DNA of 34,919 bases from an uncultured Erythrobacteraceae bacterium (GTDB lineage Bacteria > Pseudomonadota > Alphaproteobacteria > Sphingomonadales > Sphingomonadaceae): assembly GCA_946482075.1 (NCBI GenBank), contig CAMLQG010000029.1, positions 1-34,919 of the forward strand. The letters are read 5' to 3'. The notes beneath the pieces were generated by a model that worked only from the letters and a program-made list of their open reading frames with translations, had not been told where the DNA came from and searched no databases. Below are positions 23,328 through 31,156 of this stretch, in pieces. Both the position numbers and the translations under genes were made by a program. Numbering within the stretch: position 1 is the first letter of the stretch; each line of letters begins with the position of its first letter.

Positions 23328-24173
23328 TCAGCCCGGCTCGCGCCCGGCCAGCACTGCGTCGATCGCGTCATTGCCGAAGAATTCCCGTGCGATGTCTTGC
23401 AAGGGCGGGTTCTTGCGCAGCTCGCTGCCGCCATCGACCGCGAAGATCTGGCCGGTCATCCACGAGGATTCCGGCCCGGCGAGGAAACGGACGGCGGCCG
23501 CGATATCCGCGGGCTTGCCCACCCGGCCCAGCGGCATTTCCTGCACGCAGGCATCGTAGATGCGCTGGTCTTCGGATTCATGTTCGCCCAGCTCGGTCTG
23601 GACGATGCCGGGGCGCACCACATTGGCGCGGATGCCGGCCGGGCCCAGTTCTTCCGCAACGCCCCGGATCATCTGCTCCAGCGCACCCTTGCACGCCATG
23701 TAGGCCGACATCCACGGCGTGACATTGCCCGCCGCACTGGAGGAGATCGCCACGATCGCGCCTCCTCGCTTCATCTTGGGGATGGCATAACGGATCGGCA
23801 GGAAGGCGGTGATGAAATTGTAGCGGAACTGATCGTTGAAAGTCTCGAGATCGAGCATCAGGAACGGCCGGAAGATTCCCCCGCCCACGGTCGGTACCAC
23901 GATGTCCAGGCTGTCCTGGATGGCATGGGCGGCATCGATCGCGGCCTGGACGTCTTCCAGCAGGCCCGCGTCCCCGGCGAAGATATCGACCCGGCCATCG
24001 GGCACCTCTTTCAGGATCTTCTCCCGCGCCCGCTCGAGAAGTTCGGCGCGCCGCCCCATCAGCAGGGCGGCCGCGCCGTCGCGCACGAGATGCAGCGCGC
24101 TTTCGGAGCCGATGCCTCCTCCTCCTCCGGTGATGAGGGCGGTTTTGCCGGACAGGGCTTTCTGAGCGCTCAT
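23328..24173 (-). CDS. SDR-family oxidoreductase (SDR4)
   Basis: A 281-residue SDR with an intact cofactor loop TGGGGGIG (15-22), a GRR turn at 40-42, and catalytic Tyr158-x3-Lys162 in YMACK with serines at 144-146. The NNAG motif found in most classical SDRs is replaced by PTVGGG, as also in SDR3 (SSVGGG), so the two form a distinct subgroup. The ATG at 24173 overlaps the stop of the metallo-hydrolase gene and its own stop is 6 bases ahead of the dehydrogenase start. It would act on the product of the P450 or on the compound opened by the metallo-hydrolase. Confidence 0.93.
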   Translation of the reverse strand: MSAQKALSGKTALITGGGGGIGSESALHLVRDGAAALLMGRRAELLERAREKILKEVPDGRVDIFAGDAGLLEDVQAAIDAAHAIQDSLDIVVPTVGGGIFRPFLMLDLETFNDQFRYNFITAFLPIRYAIPKMKRGGAIVAISSSAAGNVTPWMSAYMACKGALEQMIRGVAEELGPAGIRANVVRPGIVQTELGEHESEDQRIYDACVQEMPLGRVGKPADIAAAVRFLAGPESSWMTGQIFAVDGGSELRKNPPLQDIAREFFGNDAIDAVLAGREPG

Positions 24174-25054
24174 GCGTGGTCTCCGTTCAACGGGATGTAT
24201 TCGAAGCTGTCGCCGGCCGCCCTCACATGGCCGACGAACGGCGGCGGGAAGTGTGCGGGGAGCAGCATGTGGCCATGCTCCGCGCAGTCGGCCAGCAGGC
24301 GCCGCCGTGTCGCGCGGGCTTGCGCGCCATCCTCACATGCCATCGAGTTGACATCGGGATAGACGACCTGGAGCGGCGAATGCATGCAGTCGCCCACGAA
24401 AAGCCCGCCCTGCTGCCGGCTGCTTGCCCGGATCACGCAAGTGCCCGCCGTGTGGCCCGGCGCCGCTTCCATCGTCAGGCTGCCGCCGAGATCGTAGCCA
24501 TCATCCACCAGATCGACCTGGCCCGCTTCCACGCAGGGCAGCACGCTGTCGGCGAAGGAACCGCTTTCGCCGTAGAAGGTCGCCGCGCCCATGTCCGGAT
24601 GCCAGTGTTCATATTCGGTGCGCGAAAGGATGTAGCGCGCATTGGGAAAGGTCGGCACCCAGCGGCCATCCACCAGCCGCGTGTTCCAGCCGACATGATC
24701 GACATGGAGGTGGGTGCACATCACATAGTCGATGTCCTCCGGCTGCAGGCCCTGCTTGGCCAACCGGCCGAGCCAGTCCAGCGCGAGCTGGTGGCCGGGC
24801 GGGGCATCCAGGCGCGTCTTGTGATTGCCGTAGCAGGTATCGATCAGGATCGTGTGGCGGCCGGTGCGCACGATCCAGCTGTGCACGCTGGTGATCATCT
24901 TGCCGGATGCGAGATCCATCCCGTGGAGCGCGAGCCAGGCTTCGTTCCGGGCCAGCGCTTCGTCCGGCACATCGGCCAGGAATTCATGCGCGCCGACAAA
25001 AGCGCCGCACAGCTCTTCCACGCGATCGATGCGCAAATCGCCGATCGAGATCAT
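24170..25054 (-). CDS. Metallo-beta-lactamase-fold hydrolase
   Basis: A 294-residue protein with the complete two-metal site of the family: THLHVDH at 114-120 (H115, H117, D119, H120), H201 in PGHTAGT, D222 in GDCMHSP and H268 in PAHFP. Members near this sequence include quorum-quenching-type lactonases and other ester or lactone hydrolases, so lactone opening in the degradation pathway is a reasonable guess. The ATG at 25054 (MISIGDLRID) fits the family start; the upstream extension to 25291 is not supported. It is the promoter-proximal gene of the operon, divergent from MFS2. Confidence 0.92.
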   Translation of the reverse strand: MISIGDLRIDRVEELCGAFVGAHEFLADVPDEALARNEAWLALHGMDLASGKMITSVHSWIVRTGRHTILIDTCYGNHKTRLDAPPGHQLALDWLGRLAKQGLQPEDIDYVMCTHLHVDHVGWNTRLVDGRWVPTFPNARYILSRTEYEHWHPDMGAATFYGESGSFADSVLPCVEAGQVDLVDDGYDLGGSLTMEAAPGHTAGTCVIRASSRQQGGLFVGDCMHSPLQVVYPDVNSMACEDGAQARATRRRLLADCAEHGHMLLPAHFPPPFVGHVRAAGDSFEYIPLNGDHA

Positions 25055-25211
25055 CCTCTGTCCCCATGGCCGGGCCTGGGGCGCCCGGTCCGGCGGAAAG
25101 CTACGCGTGAGAGCGGGCGGGGCAAAGCGAATTGATCGGCCGCCAGCGCATAATTTGGCATCGTTGCGCCCGGTATCAAATCTTCGGACGATCCTAGTGT
25201 TGGGGCAAATA

Positions 25212-25229
25212 TGTCTAGACAAGTTTGTC
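25212..25229. promoter_or_regulatory. Overlapping palindromes in the MFS2 / metallo-hydrolase promoter
   Basis: TGTCTAGACA (25212-25221) is a perfect 10-base palindrome and shares its right half with GACAA-GT-TTGTC (25218-25229). This gives three alternating TGTC/GACA half-sites in the divergent region. Short TTGTC-like dyads are typical of FadR-type GntR or other small dimeric repressors, but no such gene is in the window. A related TTTGTCTATAGA lies in the MFS1 promoter (2783-2795). Confidence 0.5.
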
Positions 25230-25271
25230 GTTTTTGAGGACAGACCAGAAAAGCGAGGGAGGAACGAACGA

Positions 25272-26603
25272 ATGCTGCGATCGGTCCGCATCTACTATCC
25301 GGCGGTCATCCTGACGCTGATCTATTGTTTCGCCTTTGCCGATCGCCAGATCTTCAATCAGCTGGTCGATCCCATCAAGCGGGATTTCGGCGCTTCGGAT
25401 CTGGAGATCAGCTATCTTCTCGGGCCGGCCTTCATCTTCAGCTATGTCGGCATGGGGCTGCCGGCAGGATGGCTGGTGGACCGCTTCAATCGCAGCCGGC
25501 TGATCATCCTGGCGGGCGTGATCTGGGGCCTCGGCACGATGAGCGCGGCGCTGGCTGACGGCTATACCGGCCTGTTCGTCTCGCGCCTGATCGTGGGGGC
25601 TTCGGAAGCGTTCCTGTTCCCCGCCGGCATTTCGCTGCTGCCCGATATCTACGATCGCAAGCGCTTGCCGATCGCGACCAGCATCTTCCTCCTCGCTCCG
25701 GCAGTGGGCAGCGCGCTCGCCTTGCTGGGCGGTGGGCTGGTGCTCGATGCGACGGACAGGCTCGGTACGATCGAGGCGCCGATCCTGGGAGTGGCGCAGG
25801 GCTGGCAGCTGACGCTGGTGGTCGTCGGGCTGGTCGGCATCGTGCCGGTACTGATGATGCTGGGCATCCCGGATCGCTATCGCAGACCGGCGGATGGACC
25901 GGTGGGCGAGCCGGCGGCGGAAGAACGCTTCGGTGTGATTTCCGGCGCGGCCTACATGATCGGACGCTGGCGCTTCTACGTCTGCTTCTTCGTGGGCATG
26001 GCCTGCGCCTATATCGCGATGACCACGATCTCCGCCTGGGCGCCGACCTATCTGGCGCGCACGTTCGGGCTCACCCATGGGGAGATCGCCACCCGGTACG
26101 GCACGATCGTGCTAATCTTCGGGCTGGCCGGAGGCATGTCGGCGCCCGCGATCAGCGCGCTGCTCAGCCGCGTTGCGGATTATCCCACGATGCAGACCGT
26201 GCGCCTGGCTCCGGTCATGCTGGTCCTGTTCGCGAGCCTTTTCGCCTTTGCGCATACCGAGCGGATGGCTTTGGCATGTCTCGCTGCGCTGACCTTTTCC
26301 TACACTTTCCCGATGGCCATGGGCAGCACGTCGATGCAATTCGCCACGCCGCCGCGGCTGCGGGGGCTGGCGGCAGCCTATTACTTCATCATCACCAGCC
26401 TGGTCGGTTATGGCATCGGGCCCAGCGCGGTCCCGCTGCTGACCAAATATGTGCTGCATGACGAAACCCAGATCGGCCTGGCCATCGCGATCGTGGTCGT
26501 TGCCTTCGGGATCGCGTCTTTCATCCTGTTCTCGATCGCGGCCAACGGTTTCCGGCGAGAGATCGAAGCGCAGGTGGCCGATGACTCGTCATTGCGAGCG
26601 TAG
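25272..26603 (+). CDS. MFS transporter, spinster-like (MFS2)
   Basis: A 443-residue, 12-TM transporter paralogous to MFS1. TM1 ends AFADRQIFNQL, motif A is GWLVDRFNRSR, and the second half carries SAWAPTYLARTFGL as in MFS1. It lacks the 30-residue N-terminal extension of MFS1. The ATG at 25272 follows GAGGGAGGAACGAACGA; the longer frame from 24852 is not coding. It is divergent from the metallo-hydrolase operon, which suggests it imports the substrate or exports a product of that pathway. Its last codons (SLRA and the TAG stop) lie within a dispersed palindromic repeat, so the native C-terminus may have been changed by repeat insertion. Confidence 0.92.
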   Translation: MLRSVRIYYPAVILTLIYCFAFADRQIFNQLVDPIKRDFGASDLEISYLLGPAFIFSYVGMGLPAGWLVDRFNRSRLIILAGVIWGLGTMSAALADGYTGLFVSRLIVGASEAFLFPAGISLLPDIYDRKRLPIATSIFLLAPAVGSALALLGGGLVLDATDRLGTIEAPILGVAQGWQLTLVVVGLVGIVPVLMMLGIPDRYRRPADGPVGEPAAEERFGVISGAAYMIGRWRFYVCFFVGMACAYIAMTTISAWAPTYLARTFGLTHGEIATRYGTIVLIFGLAGGMSAPAISALLSRVADYPTMQTVRLAPVMLVLFASLFAFAHTERMALACLAALTFSYTFPMAMGSTSMQFATPPRLRGLAAAYYFIITSLVGYGIGPSAVPLLTKYVLHDETQIGLAIAIVVVAFGIASFILFSIAANGFRREIEAQVADDSSLRA

Positions 26604-26672
26604 CGAAGCAATCCAGGACGCTATGCGTGACGCTCTGGATTGCCGCGGGATCTTCGATCCCTCGCAATGACG
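26587..26672. repeat. Dispersed palindromic repeat at the MFS2 3' end
   Basis: CGTCATTGCGAG (26587-26598) is repeated inverted as CTCGCAATGACG (26661-26672), with an inner pair CAATCCAG / CTGGATTG (26609-26616 / 26635-26642). This is the well-known alphaproteobacterial CGTCATTGCGAG palindrome. It provides the final codons and stop of MFS2 and can act as a bidirectional terminator toward the ligase gene. Confidence 0.8.
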
Positions 26673-26690
26673 ATTTGAGTGTGTTTTCGT

Positions 26691-28202
26691 TCAGCCTGGC
26701 AGGTTTCCGTTTGCGACGGCGTCGCGGACCATTTTGCGGGAGATCTTGCCGCTGGAGGTGTGGAACAGGGCGTCGACCTTGAACATCTTGCGGGGGATCT
26801 TGTAGGCGGCGAGATATTCGCGGCAGGTGGCGAGGATCTCCTCTTCTTCGGCATGGCCGACATAATAGGCGGTCACCACATGGCCCCAGCGTTCGTCGGG
26901 CAGGCCGACCACGGCCACTTCGGTGATGCTGTCCAATCGGGTGAGCACGGCTTCCACTTCCGCCGGATAGACGTTCAGCCCGCCCGACAGGATCAGGTCG
27001 ACCCGGCGGTCGGCGATGGTGAGATCGCCTTCCTCGTCCTGGAAGCCGACATCGCCCGCGGTCAGCCAGCCTTCGGATCTGAGCTTGTCGGGCACGTTGG
27101 GCGGCGGCACTTCGCCGACATAGGCGGAGACCAGCATCGGCCCGCGGGCATAGATCGTGCCGATCTCGCCCGCCGCCACCGGATTGCCGTCATCATCGGC
27201 GACGAGGATTTCCTGCCCGCCATAGGCCCGGCCGCAGGAGGCCGGCTTGCGAAGCTGGTCGTGCGGCAGGAGCCAGGTGCACGAGCCGCATTCGGACGAG
27301 CCGTACATCTCGTAGAGGCCGAGATTGGGAAAGCGGGTGAGGAGCCGCTCCTTCAGCGCCGGCGCGAGCGACGCGCCGAGCGAGACGACCTTGCGCAGCG
27401 TCGGCGCATCGCCGGCGAAGCCCAGCGCGGTCGCGATCATCGTGGGCACGACCATCGAACTGGTGATGCCGTATTTCCGGCAATCGTCCCAGAAGGTCTC
27501 CTTGTCGAAGGCTTCCTTCATATAGACCGTGCCGCCGACATTGAGCGTGGGCAGCGCATAATGCAGGCCCGCATGGCTGAGCGGACCGACCAGGAGGTGC
27601 CGGTCGTTCTCGTCCAGCTGCATCACGTCCTCGATCGTCTTGGCATTGGCCGCATTGGCGCGCTGGAGAGCGAGCATCATCTTGGGCTTGCCGGTGGTGC
27701 CGGACGAGAAGCGGATGTGGGACGGCGCCCATTCATCGGCATAGGGCAGCACCGGATCGTCGCTGGCGGCCGCGATCACATCGTCGAAGCTGACACCGCC
27801 TTCGCCGATGATCAGGCGGGGACGGGCCTGGCCGAGCTGATATTCGACCTCCGCCGGGGTGAGATATTTGCTGGTCGACATGAAGATCGCGCCGATGCGC
27901 ATCAGCGCCAGGAACCAGGGCAGCTGCATCCAGTAATTGCCCACCCGCGTGCACACCGCTTCGCCCGGCCGCACGCCCAGATTGCGCATGCCGCTGGCGA
28001 TCCGGCGGATCAGCTCATCCAGTTCGGCGAACGTATATCCGGTCCCGTCGGGCGCCACCAGCGCCAGACGATCCGGCACCCGGCGCGCGGCGATCTGGAA
28101 TTGCCGATAGGGCACGGACAGACGGTGGAAATTCTCCCCGCCCGCCGCCACCCCGCCATATTGCGAATAATTGCGAACGCCCAGGCCATCATCACGCGAC
28201 AT
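26691..28202 (-). CDS. AMP-dependent acyl-CoA synthetase/ligase
   Basis: A 503-residue member of the ANL adenylating family. Core motifs are FSSGTTGKPKM (166-176, ATP phosphate loop), YEMYGSSE (297-304), TAGDVGF (381-387), RRVDLILSGGLNVYP (399-413) and the C-terminal catalytic Lys486 in TSSGKISRK. It would form an acyl-AMP and then a CoA thioester from a carboxylic acid and ATP. The ATG at 28202 (MSRDDGLG) has a GGGAGAGAG site; the frame upstream to 28283 is not supported. It is monocistronic or leads only into the repeat. In context it probably activates an acid produced by the neighbouring hydrolases or carboxylase; the acid is not identifiable. Confidence 0.94.
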   Translation of the reverse strand: MSRDDGLGVRNYSQYGGVAAGGENFHRLSVPYRQFQIAARRVPDRLALVAPDGTGYTFAELDELIRRIASGMRNLGVRPGEAVCTRVGNYWMQLPWFLALMRIGAIFMSTSKYLTPAEVEYQLGQARPRLIIGEGGVSFDDVIAAASDDPVLPYADEWAPSHIRFSSGTTGKPKMMLALQRANAANAKTIEDVMQLDENDRHLLVGPLSHAGLHYALPTLNVGGTVYMKEAFDKETFWDDCRKYGITSSMVVPTMIATALGFAGDAPTLRKVVSLGASLAPALKERLLTRFPNLGLYEMYGSSECGSCTWLLPHDQLRKPASCGRAYGGQEILVADDDGNPVAAGEIGTIYARGPMLVSAYVGEVPPPNVPDKLRSEGWLTAGDVGFQDEEGDLTIADRRVDLILSGGLNVYPAEVEAVLTRLDSITEVAVVGLPDERWGHVVTAYYVGHAEEEEILATCREYLAAYKIPRKMFKVDALFHTSSGKISRKMVRDAVANGNLPG

Positions 28203-28294
28203 TCTGCTCTCTCCCGAAGTTTCGATCGTTGCTAACGGCTGGGCCCGGTTCTGGCTAGGCCCATGGCGGCCGAAAAAGGTCATAAATTGGACTT

Positions 28295-28996
28295 TTAGGG
28301 AATCGCCTGAGCCAGAAACGCCTTGATCCAGCCTCCGGCCCGCTTGCGATCGTAAGGCACGGCGAGCGATGCGACCGCGCGATCCGCCAGATCGCCGGGC
28401 AAGCCGTTCCGGCGATGGCTTTCCATCAGCGCAGCGGCGAACTCATGATCGAATTCCGGGTGGAGCTGGAGGGAGATGGCGGGGAAATCGCGATAGAGCA
28501 GCATGCCCGTCGGGCTGAACTCGCTTGCCGCGATCACATCCGCTCCGGGCGGGATTTCGACCACCTGGTCCTGGTGCGACGCGACGAGAGTGATCGTTTC
28601 CGCGCCGTCCAGGAAGGGGTGGAGAGCGAGCACGTCATAGCTGTGCAGCCCGACGCCCCACCCATGAGGGGACTTGACGACCTTGCCGCCGAAAGCCTGC
28701 GCCATGATCTGGTGACCGAAGCAGATGCCGACCAGTGCCGCGCGGCCGGTCGTATTCCGGAGGAATCCGCCGAGCCGGCCGATCCAAGGCAGATCGTCAT
28801 AAGCGCCGCAGGCCGATCCAGTAACGATATAGGCCCGGCACTCCACCGGATCGGACGGAAATTCGCCCGCCGCCACGGCATAGGTCCGGTAATCATAGGC
28901 ATCCTCGCCCAACAGGGCGCGGAACATGGCGGGATAGTCGGGAAAATGTTCAAGGTCTTTCGGCGGTTTGCCGGTTTCCAGAATGCCGAGTTTCAA
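28295..28996 (-). CDS. Class I glutamine amidotransferase-like protein
   Basis: A 233-residue protein with a complete class I triad: Cys92 in VGICFGHQ, His179 and Glu181 in LQLHPEFD. Stand-alone proteins of this type resemble GMP synthase N-domains, and can be gamma-glutamyl hydrolases or amidotransferases working with a separate synthetase. No synthetase partner is nearby. The start is TTG at 28996, supported by a strong AAGGAG six bases upstream and by the MKLGILETG beginning usual for the family. It is separated by 92 bases from the ligase on the same strand and is divergent from the small membrane protein. A role in removing glutamine or glutamate adducts from pathway intermediates is possible but unproven. 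Confidence 0.9.
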   Translation of the reverse strand: MKLGILETGKPPKDLEHFPDYPAMFRALLGEDAYDYRTYAVAAGEFPSDPVECRAYIVTGSACGAYDDLPWIGRLGGFLRNTTGRAALVGICFGHQIMAQAFGGKVVKSPHGWGVGLHSYDVLALHPFLDGAETITLVASHQDQVVEIPPGADVIAASEFSPTGMLLYRDFPAISLQLHPEFDHEFAAALMESHRRNGLPGDLADRAVASLAVPYDRKRAGGWIKAFLAQAIP

Positions 28997-29155
28997 AGAT
29001 TACTCCTTCCGAACCTCCGGCCCTCTCGGTGTGAACGGGAGAGTTTGCAAAGAATCCCCACTGCGCTTCCTTGGACGTGACCGGCCTTTGTTTCCAACCT
29101 AAAAGCTGGTGATCTCCCCTGCGCGGTCGTTAGCTGCGGCCAGGAGGAGGATGCC

Positions 29156-29533
29156 ATGATCGAAACCAATGAAAACCGCTTCGTGCCCCTGTGGGTGAGC
29201 CTGATCTTCGCCGCCGGGCTGGCGCTGTTCCTGTGGCTGCAAGTGCCCGTGCTGTTCGGGGAGGACGGGATTCTCGCTCGTCACGGCTTCTGGGGCGGGT
29301 TCGACGCGTTCAACAGGATCATGATGTCCGATCCGGTGACCGTGGCCGGGCTGATCGACCTCTCCACCCTGGCGATCGTATTTATCGTGATCCTGGCGAA
29401 CGGCATTCCGCGCGGGCCGCATTACTGGTGGCAGCTGATCCTCGGGGTCGTGCTGTTCATCGTATATCCGGGTTTCATCGCGCTGATTTTCATGATGCTG
29501 TATTGGCGCCGCCTGGGCCAGTTCCGGCCTTAG
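29156..29533 (+). CDS. Small integral membrane protein, three or four TM
   Basis: A 125-residue protein with hydrophobic segments at about 12-29, 60-80 and 93-115, and a conserved-looking loop ANGIPRGPHYWWQL between the second and third. I do not assign a family; sphingomonads carry several small inner-membrane proteins of this size. The ATG at 29156 follows GGAGGAGG; another ATG five bases upstream is out of frame. It is divergent from the amidotransferase gene and ends at a BIME-like repeat, so it is probably a single-gene unit. Confidence 0.8.
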   Translation: MIETNENRFVPLWVSLIFAAGLALFLWLQVPVLFGEDGILARHGFWGGFDAFNRIMMSDPVTVAGLIDLSTLAIVFIVILANGIPRGPHYWWQLILGVVLFIVYPGFIALIFMMLYWRRLGQFRP

Positions 29534-29545
29534 CCAAATCCTCTT

Positions 29546-29628
29546 CGTCACCCCGGCCTTGAGCCGGGGTCCCGCTGTTTACCCTTATGACCGAAAAAGC
29601 GGGATGCCGGATCAAGTCCGGCATGACG
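29546..29628. repeat. BIME-like palindromic repeat
   Basis: ACCCCGGC-CTTGA-GCCGGGGT (29550-29570) and ATGCCGGA-TCAAG-TCCGGCAT (29604-29624) face each other, with CGTCA and TGACG at the outer ends and CCCGCT / AGCGGG inside. The layout is the same as at 11304-11387, with different loop bases. It separates the convergent membrane-protein and hydrolase genes and can serve as terminator for both. Confidence 0.75.
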
Positions 29629-29638
29629 TATCAAGGGA

Positions 29639-30523
29639 TCACCCCGCAAGATCCAGGACCGCCTGCGCCATCTCCCGCGGGGCTTCCTGCGGGAGGTTGT
29701 GGCCGATCTCGGGAAAGGCGCGGAATTCCCATGAGGAGGTGAACCGGCTGCGGTCCCGTGCGGTGGCGGACGGCATCAGCCCGTCTTCGCCATAGAGCGA
29801 GATCGTCGGCACGGTGATCGTCGGCTGCTCCTGTTCCAGACGCGTGGCGAGGGCTTTCAGAGCGGGATCGCCGGGCACCAGGCCCGAGCGGTGGCGATAG
29901 GAGTGGAGCACCACCTCCACGAAATCGGGATTGTCGAAGCATACCGCCGATTGCTCGAACGTCTCTTCCGTGAAATCCCATTTCGACGACCACAGCTTCC
30001 ACAGCAGGCGGCAGAAGCCGCGCCGGTTGCTTTCCAGCATCATCCGCCCGCGATGCATGTGGAGATAGTACTGGTACCACAGCAGATGTTCGAATTCGGG
30101 TGGCAGCGGCCCGGTCACCGGCGGGCCGAACAGATTGTAGCCGTTGCAGGTGACAAGCCCGCGCACGAGATCGGGTCGGACGGCGGAAGTGATACAGGCC
30201 GCGCGGCCGCCCCAGTCATAGCCGGCGACCACCGGGCGATCGAGCCCGAGCGCCTCGATCAGTTCGATCAGGTCGTTGCCGAGCGCCGCCTGTTCCCCCG
30301 AACGCGGCGTGGCCGGATCGAGGAAGCGCGTGGGGCCGTAGCCGCGCAGATAGGGCACGATCGCCCTCAGCCCATGTGCGGCGAGAATCGGCGCGACCTC
30401 GTCATAGGTGCGCGGGGAATAGGGGAAGCCATGCATCAGCACTGCGGGCACGCCGTCTGCCGGGCCATGCTCCTCGTAAGCGATGGAAAGCTGCGAGGTC
30501 TCGATGTGCTTGATATCTCGCAT
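29639..30523 (-). CDS. Alpha/beta hydrolase, epoxide-hydrolase-like
   Basis: A 294-residue alpha/beta hydrolase. The oxyanion motif is HGFP (31-34), the nucleophile elbow is AGYDWGG with Asp103 in place of the usual Ser, and the acid/base pair is probably Asp247 and His275 (EIGHNLPQEAP). An Asp nucleophile and the following Trp-Gly-Gly are typical of epoxide hydrolases and haloalkane dehalogenases. The tyrosine-containing cap (LLWYQYYLHMHRG, about 147-160) supports the epoxide hydrolase branch. The ATG at 30523 follows GGGGGAGAAA. It lies 103 bases after the type II dehydroquinase on the same strand, across a repeat. Confidence 0.9.
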   Translation of the reverse strand: MRDIKHIETSQLSIAYEEHGPADGVPAVLMHGFPYSPRTYDEVAPILAAHGLRAIVPYLRGYGPTRFLDPATPRSGEQAALGNDLIELIEALGLDRPVVAGYDWGGRAACITSAVRPDLVRGLVTCNGYNLFGPPVTGPLPPEFEHLLWYQYYLHMHRGRMMLESNRRGFCRLLWKLWSSKWDFTEETFEQSAVCFDNPDFVEVVLHSYRHRSGLVPGDPALKALATRLEQEQPTITVPTISLYGEDGLMPSATARDRSRFTSSWEFRAFPEIGHNLPQEAPREMAQAVLDLAG

Positions 30524-30534
30524 GTGTTTCTCCC

Positions 30535-30611
30535 CCGTTCGCCCTGAGCTTGTCGACGGGCCGTCTTGTTTTGAAGAACAGAGCTGGCTTCGACAAGTTC
30601 GGCCCGAACGG
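30535..30611. repeat. Palindromic repeat, CCGTTCG...CGAACGG type
   Basis: CCGTTCG (30535-30541) and CGAACGG (30605-30611) bound an imperfect stem in which GAGCTTGTCGA (30546-30556) pairs with TCGACAAGTTC (30590-30600), one mismatch. This motif, with a GAGCTTGTCGA core, is a common dispersed repeat in sphingomonads. It lies between the dehydroquinase stop and the hydrolase start on the minus strand. Confidence 0.7.
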
Positions 30612-30626
30612 AACCAATGATTTCCC

Positions 30627-31064
30627 TTAGAGCCTCGCCGCCGCTTCCAGCGCCATCAGATAGCCGTCCGCGCCGAACCCCGCGACCGAACCGCGTGCGG
30701 CCATGCCGACATAGCTCTTGTGGCGGAAAGCTTCGCGCGCATGCGGGTTGGAGAGGTGCACTTCCAGGACCGGCGTCTTGATCGCCTTGATCGCATCGTA
30801 CAGCGCGACGCTGGTATGGGTATAGGCGCCGGCGTTGAGCAGCACCGCTTTCGCTCCGCTGCCCTGCGCTTCGTGCAGCCAGTCAACCAAGTGTCCTTCA
30901 TGGTTGGACTGGCGCATGTCGATGGCGAGCCCCAGTTCCTGACCACGATCTTCGAGCCGGGCGGCAATGTCGTCCAGCGTGTCCGAGCCGTAGATCTCGG
31001 GCTCGCGCAGGCCGAGCAGGTTCAGATTGGGTCCGTTGAGGACGAAGATGACGGGTTCGGACAT
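30627..31064 (-). CDS. aroQ: Type II 3-dehydroquinate dehydratase
   Basis: A 145-residue protein that matches type II dehydroquinase throughout: LNGPNLNLLGLREPEIYG (9-26, with Arg20 and the catalytic Tyr25), RQSNHEG (51-57), LLNAGAYTHTS (75-85), VHLSNPHAREAFRHKS (102-117) with His103 in the active site. It dehydrates 3-dehydroquinate to 3-dehydroshikimate in the shikimate pathway or in quinate breakdown. In many alphaproteobacteria aroQ is followed by accB and accC; here an alpha/beta hydrolase follows instead, so this may be a second copy tied to catabolism. The ATG at 31064 is divergent from the nitroreductase. Confidence 0.95.
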   Translation of the reverse strand: MSEPVIFVLNGPNLNLLGLREPEIYGSDTLDDIAARLEDRGQELGLAIDMRQSNHEGHLVDWLHEAQGSGAKAVLLNAGAYTHTSVALYDAIKAIKTPVLEVHLSNPHAREAFRHKSYVGMAARGSVAGFGADGYLMALEAAARL

Positions 31065-31156
31065 GATGGGCCCCAGCCGGATGAGTTTGCAATGTTCGGT
31101 GCGGCGGGCATAGAGCTTGATCGACCGGCGTGGAAGCGCTTTGCGGGAGATGGGGA

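Noticed and set aside
22374..24362. A 662-codon plus-strand open frame across dehydrogenase and SDR4.
   Set aside because: It is the antisense of genes with clear family motifs and has no ribosome site or domain of its own.
26679..28235. A 518-codon plus-strand open frame opposite the acyl-CoA ligase.
   Set aside because: It is the complement of a well-supported ANL ligase and shows no protein-like pattern.
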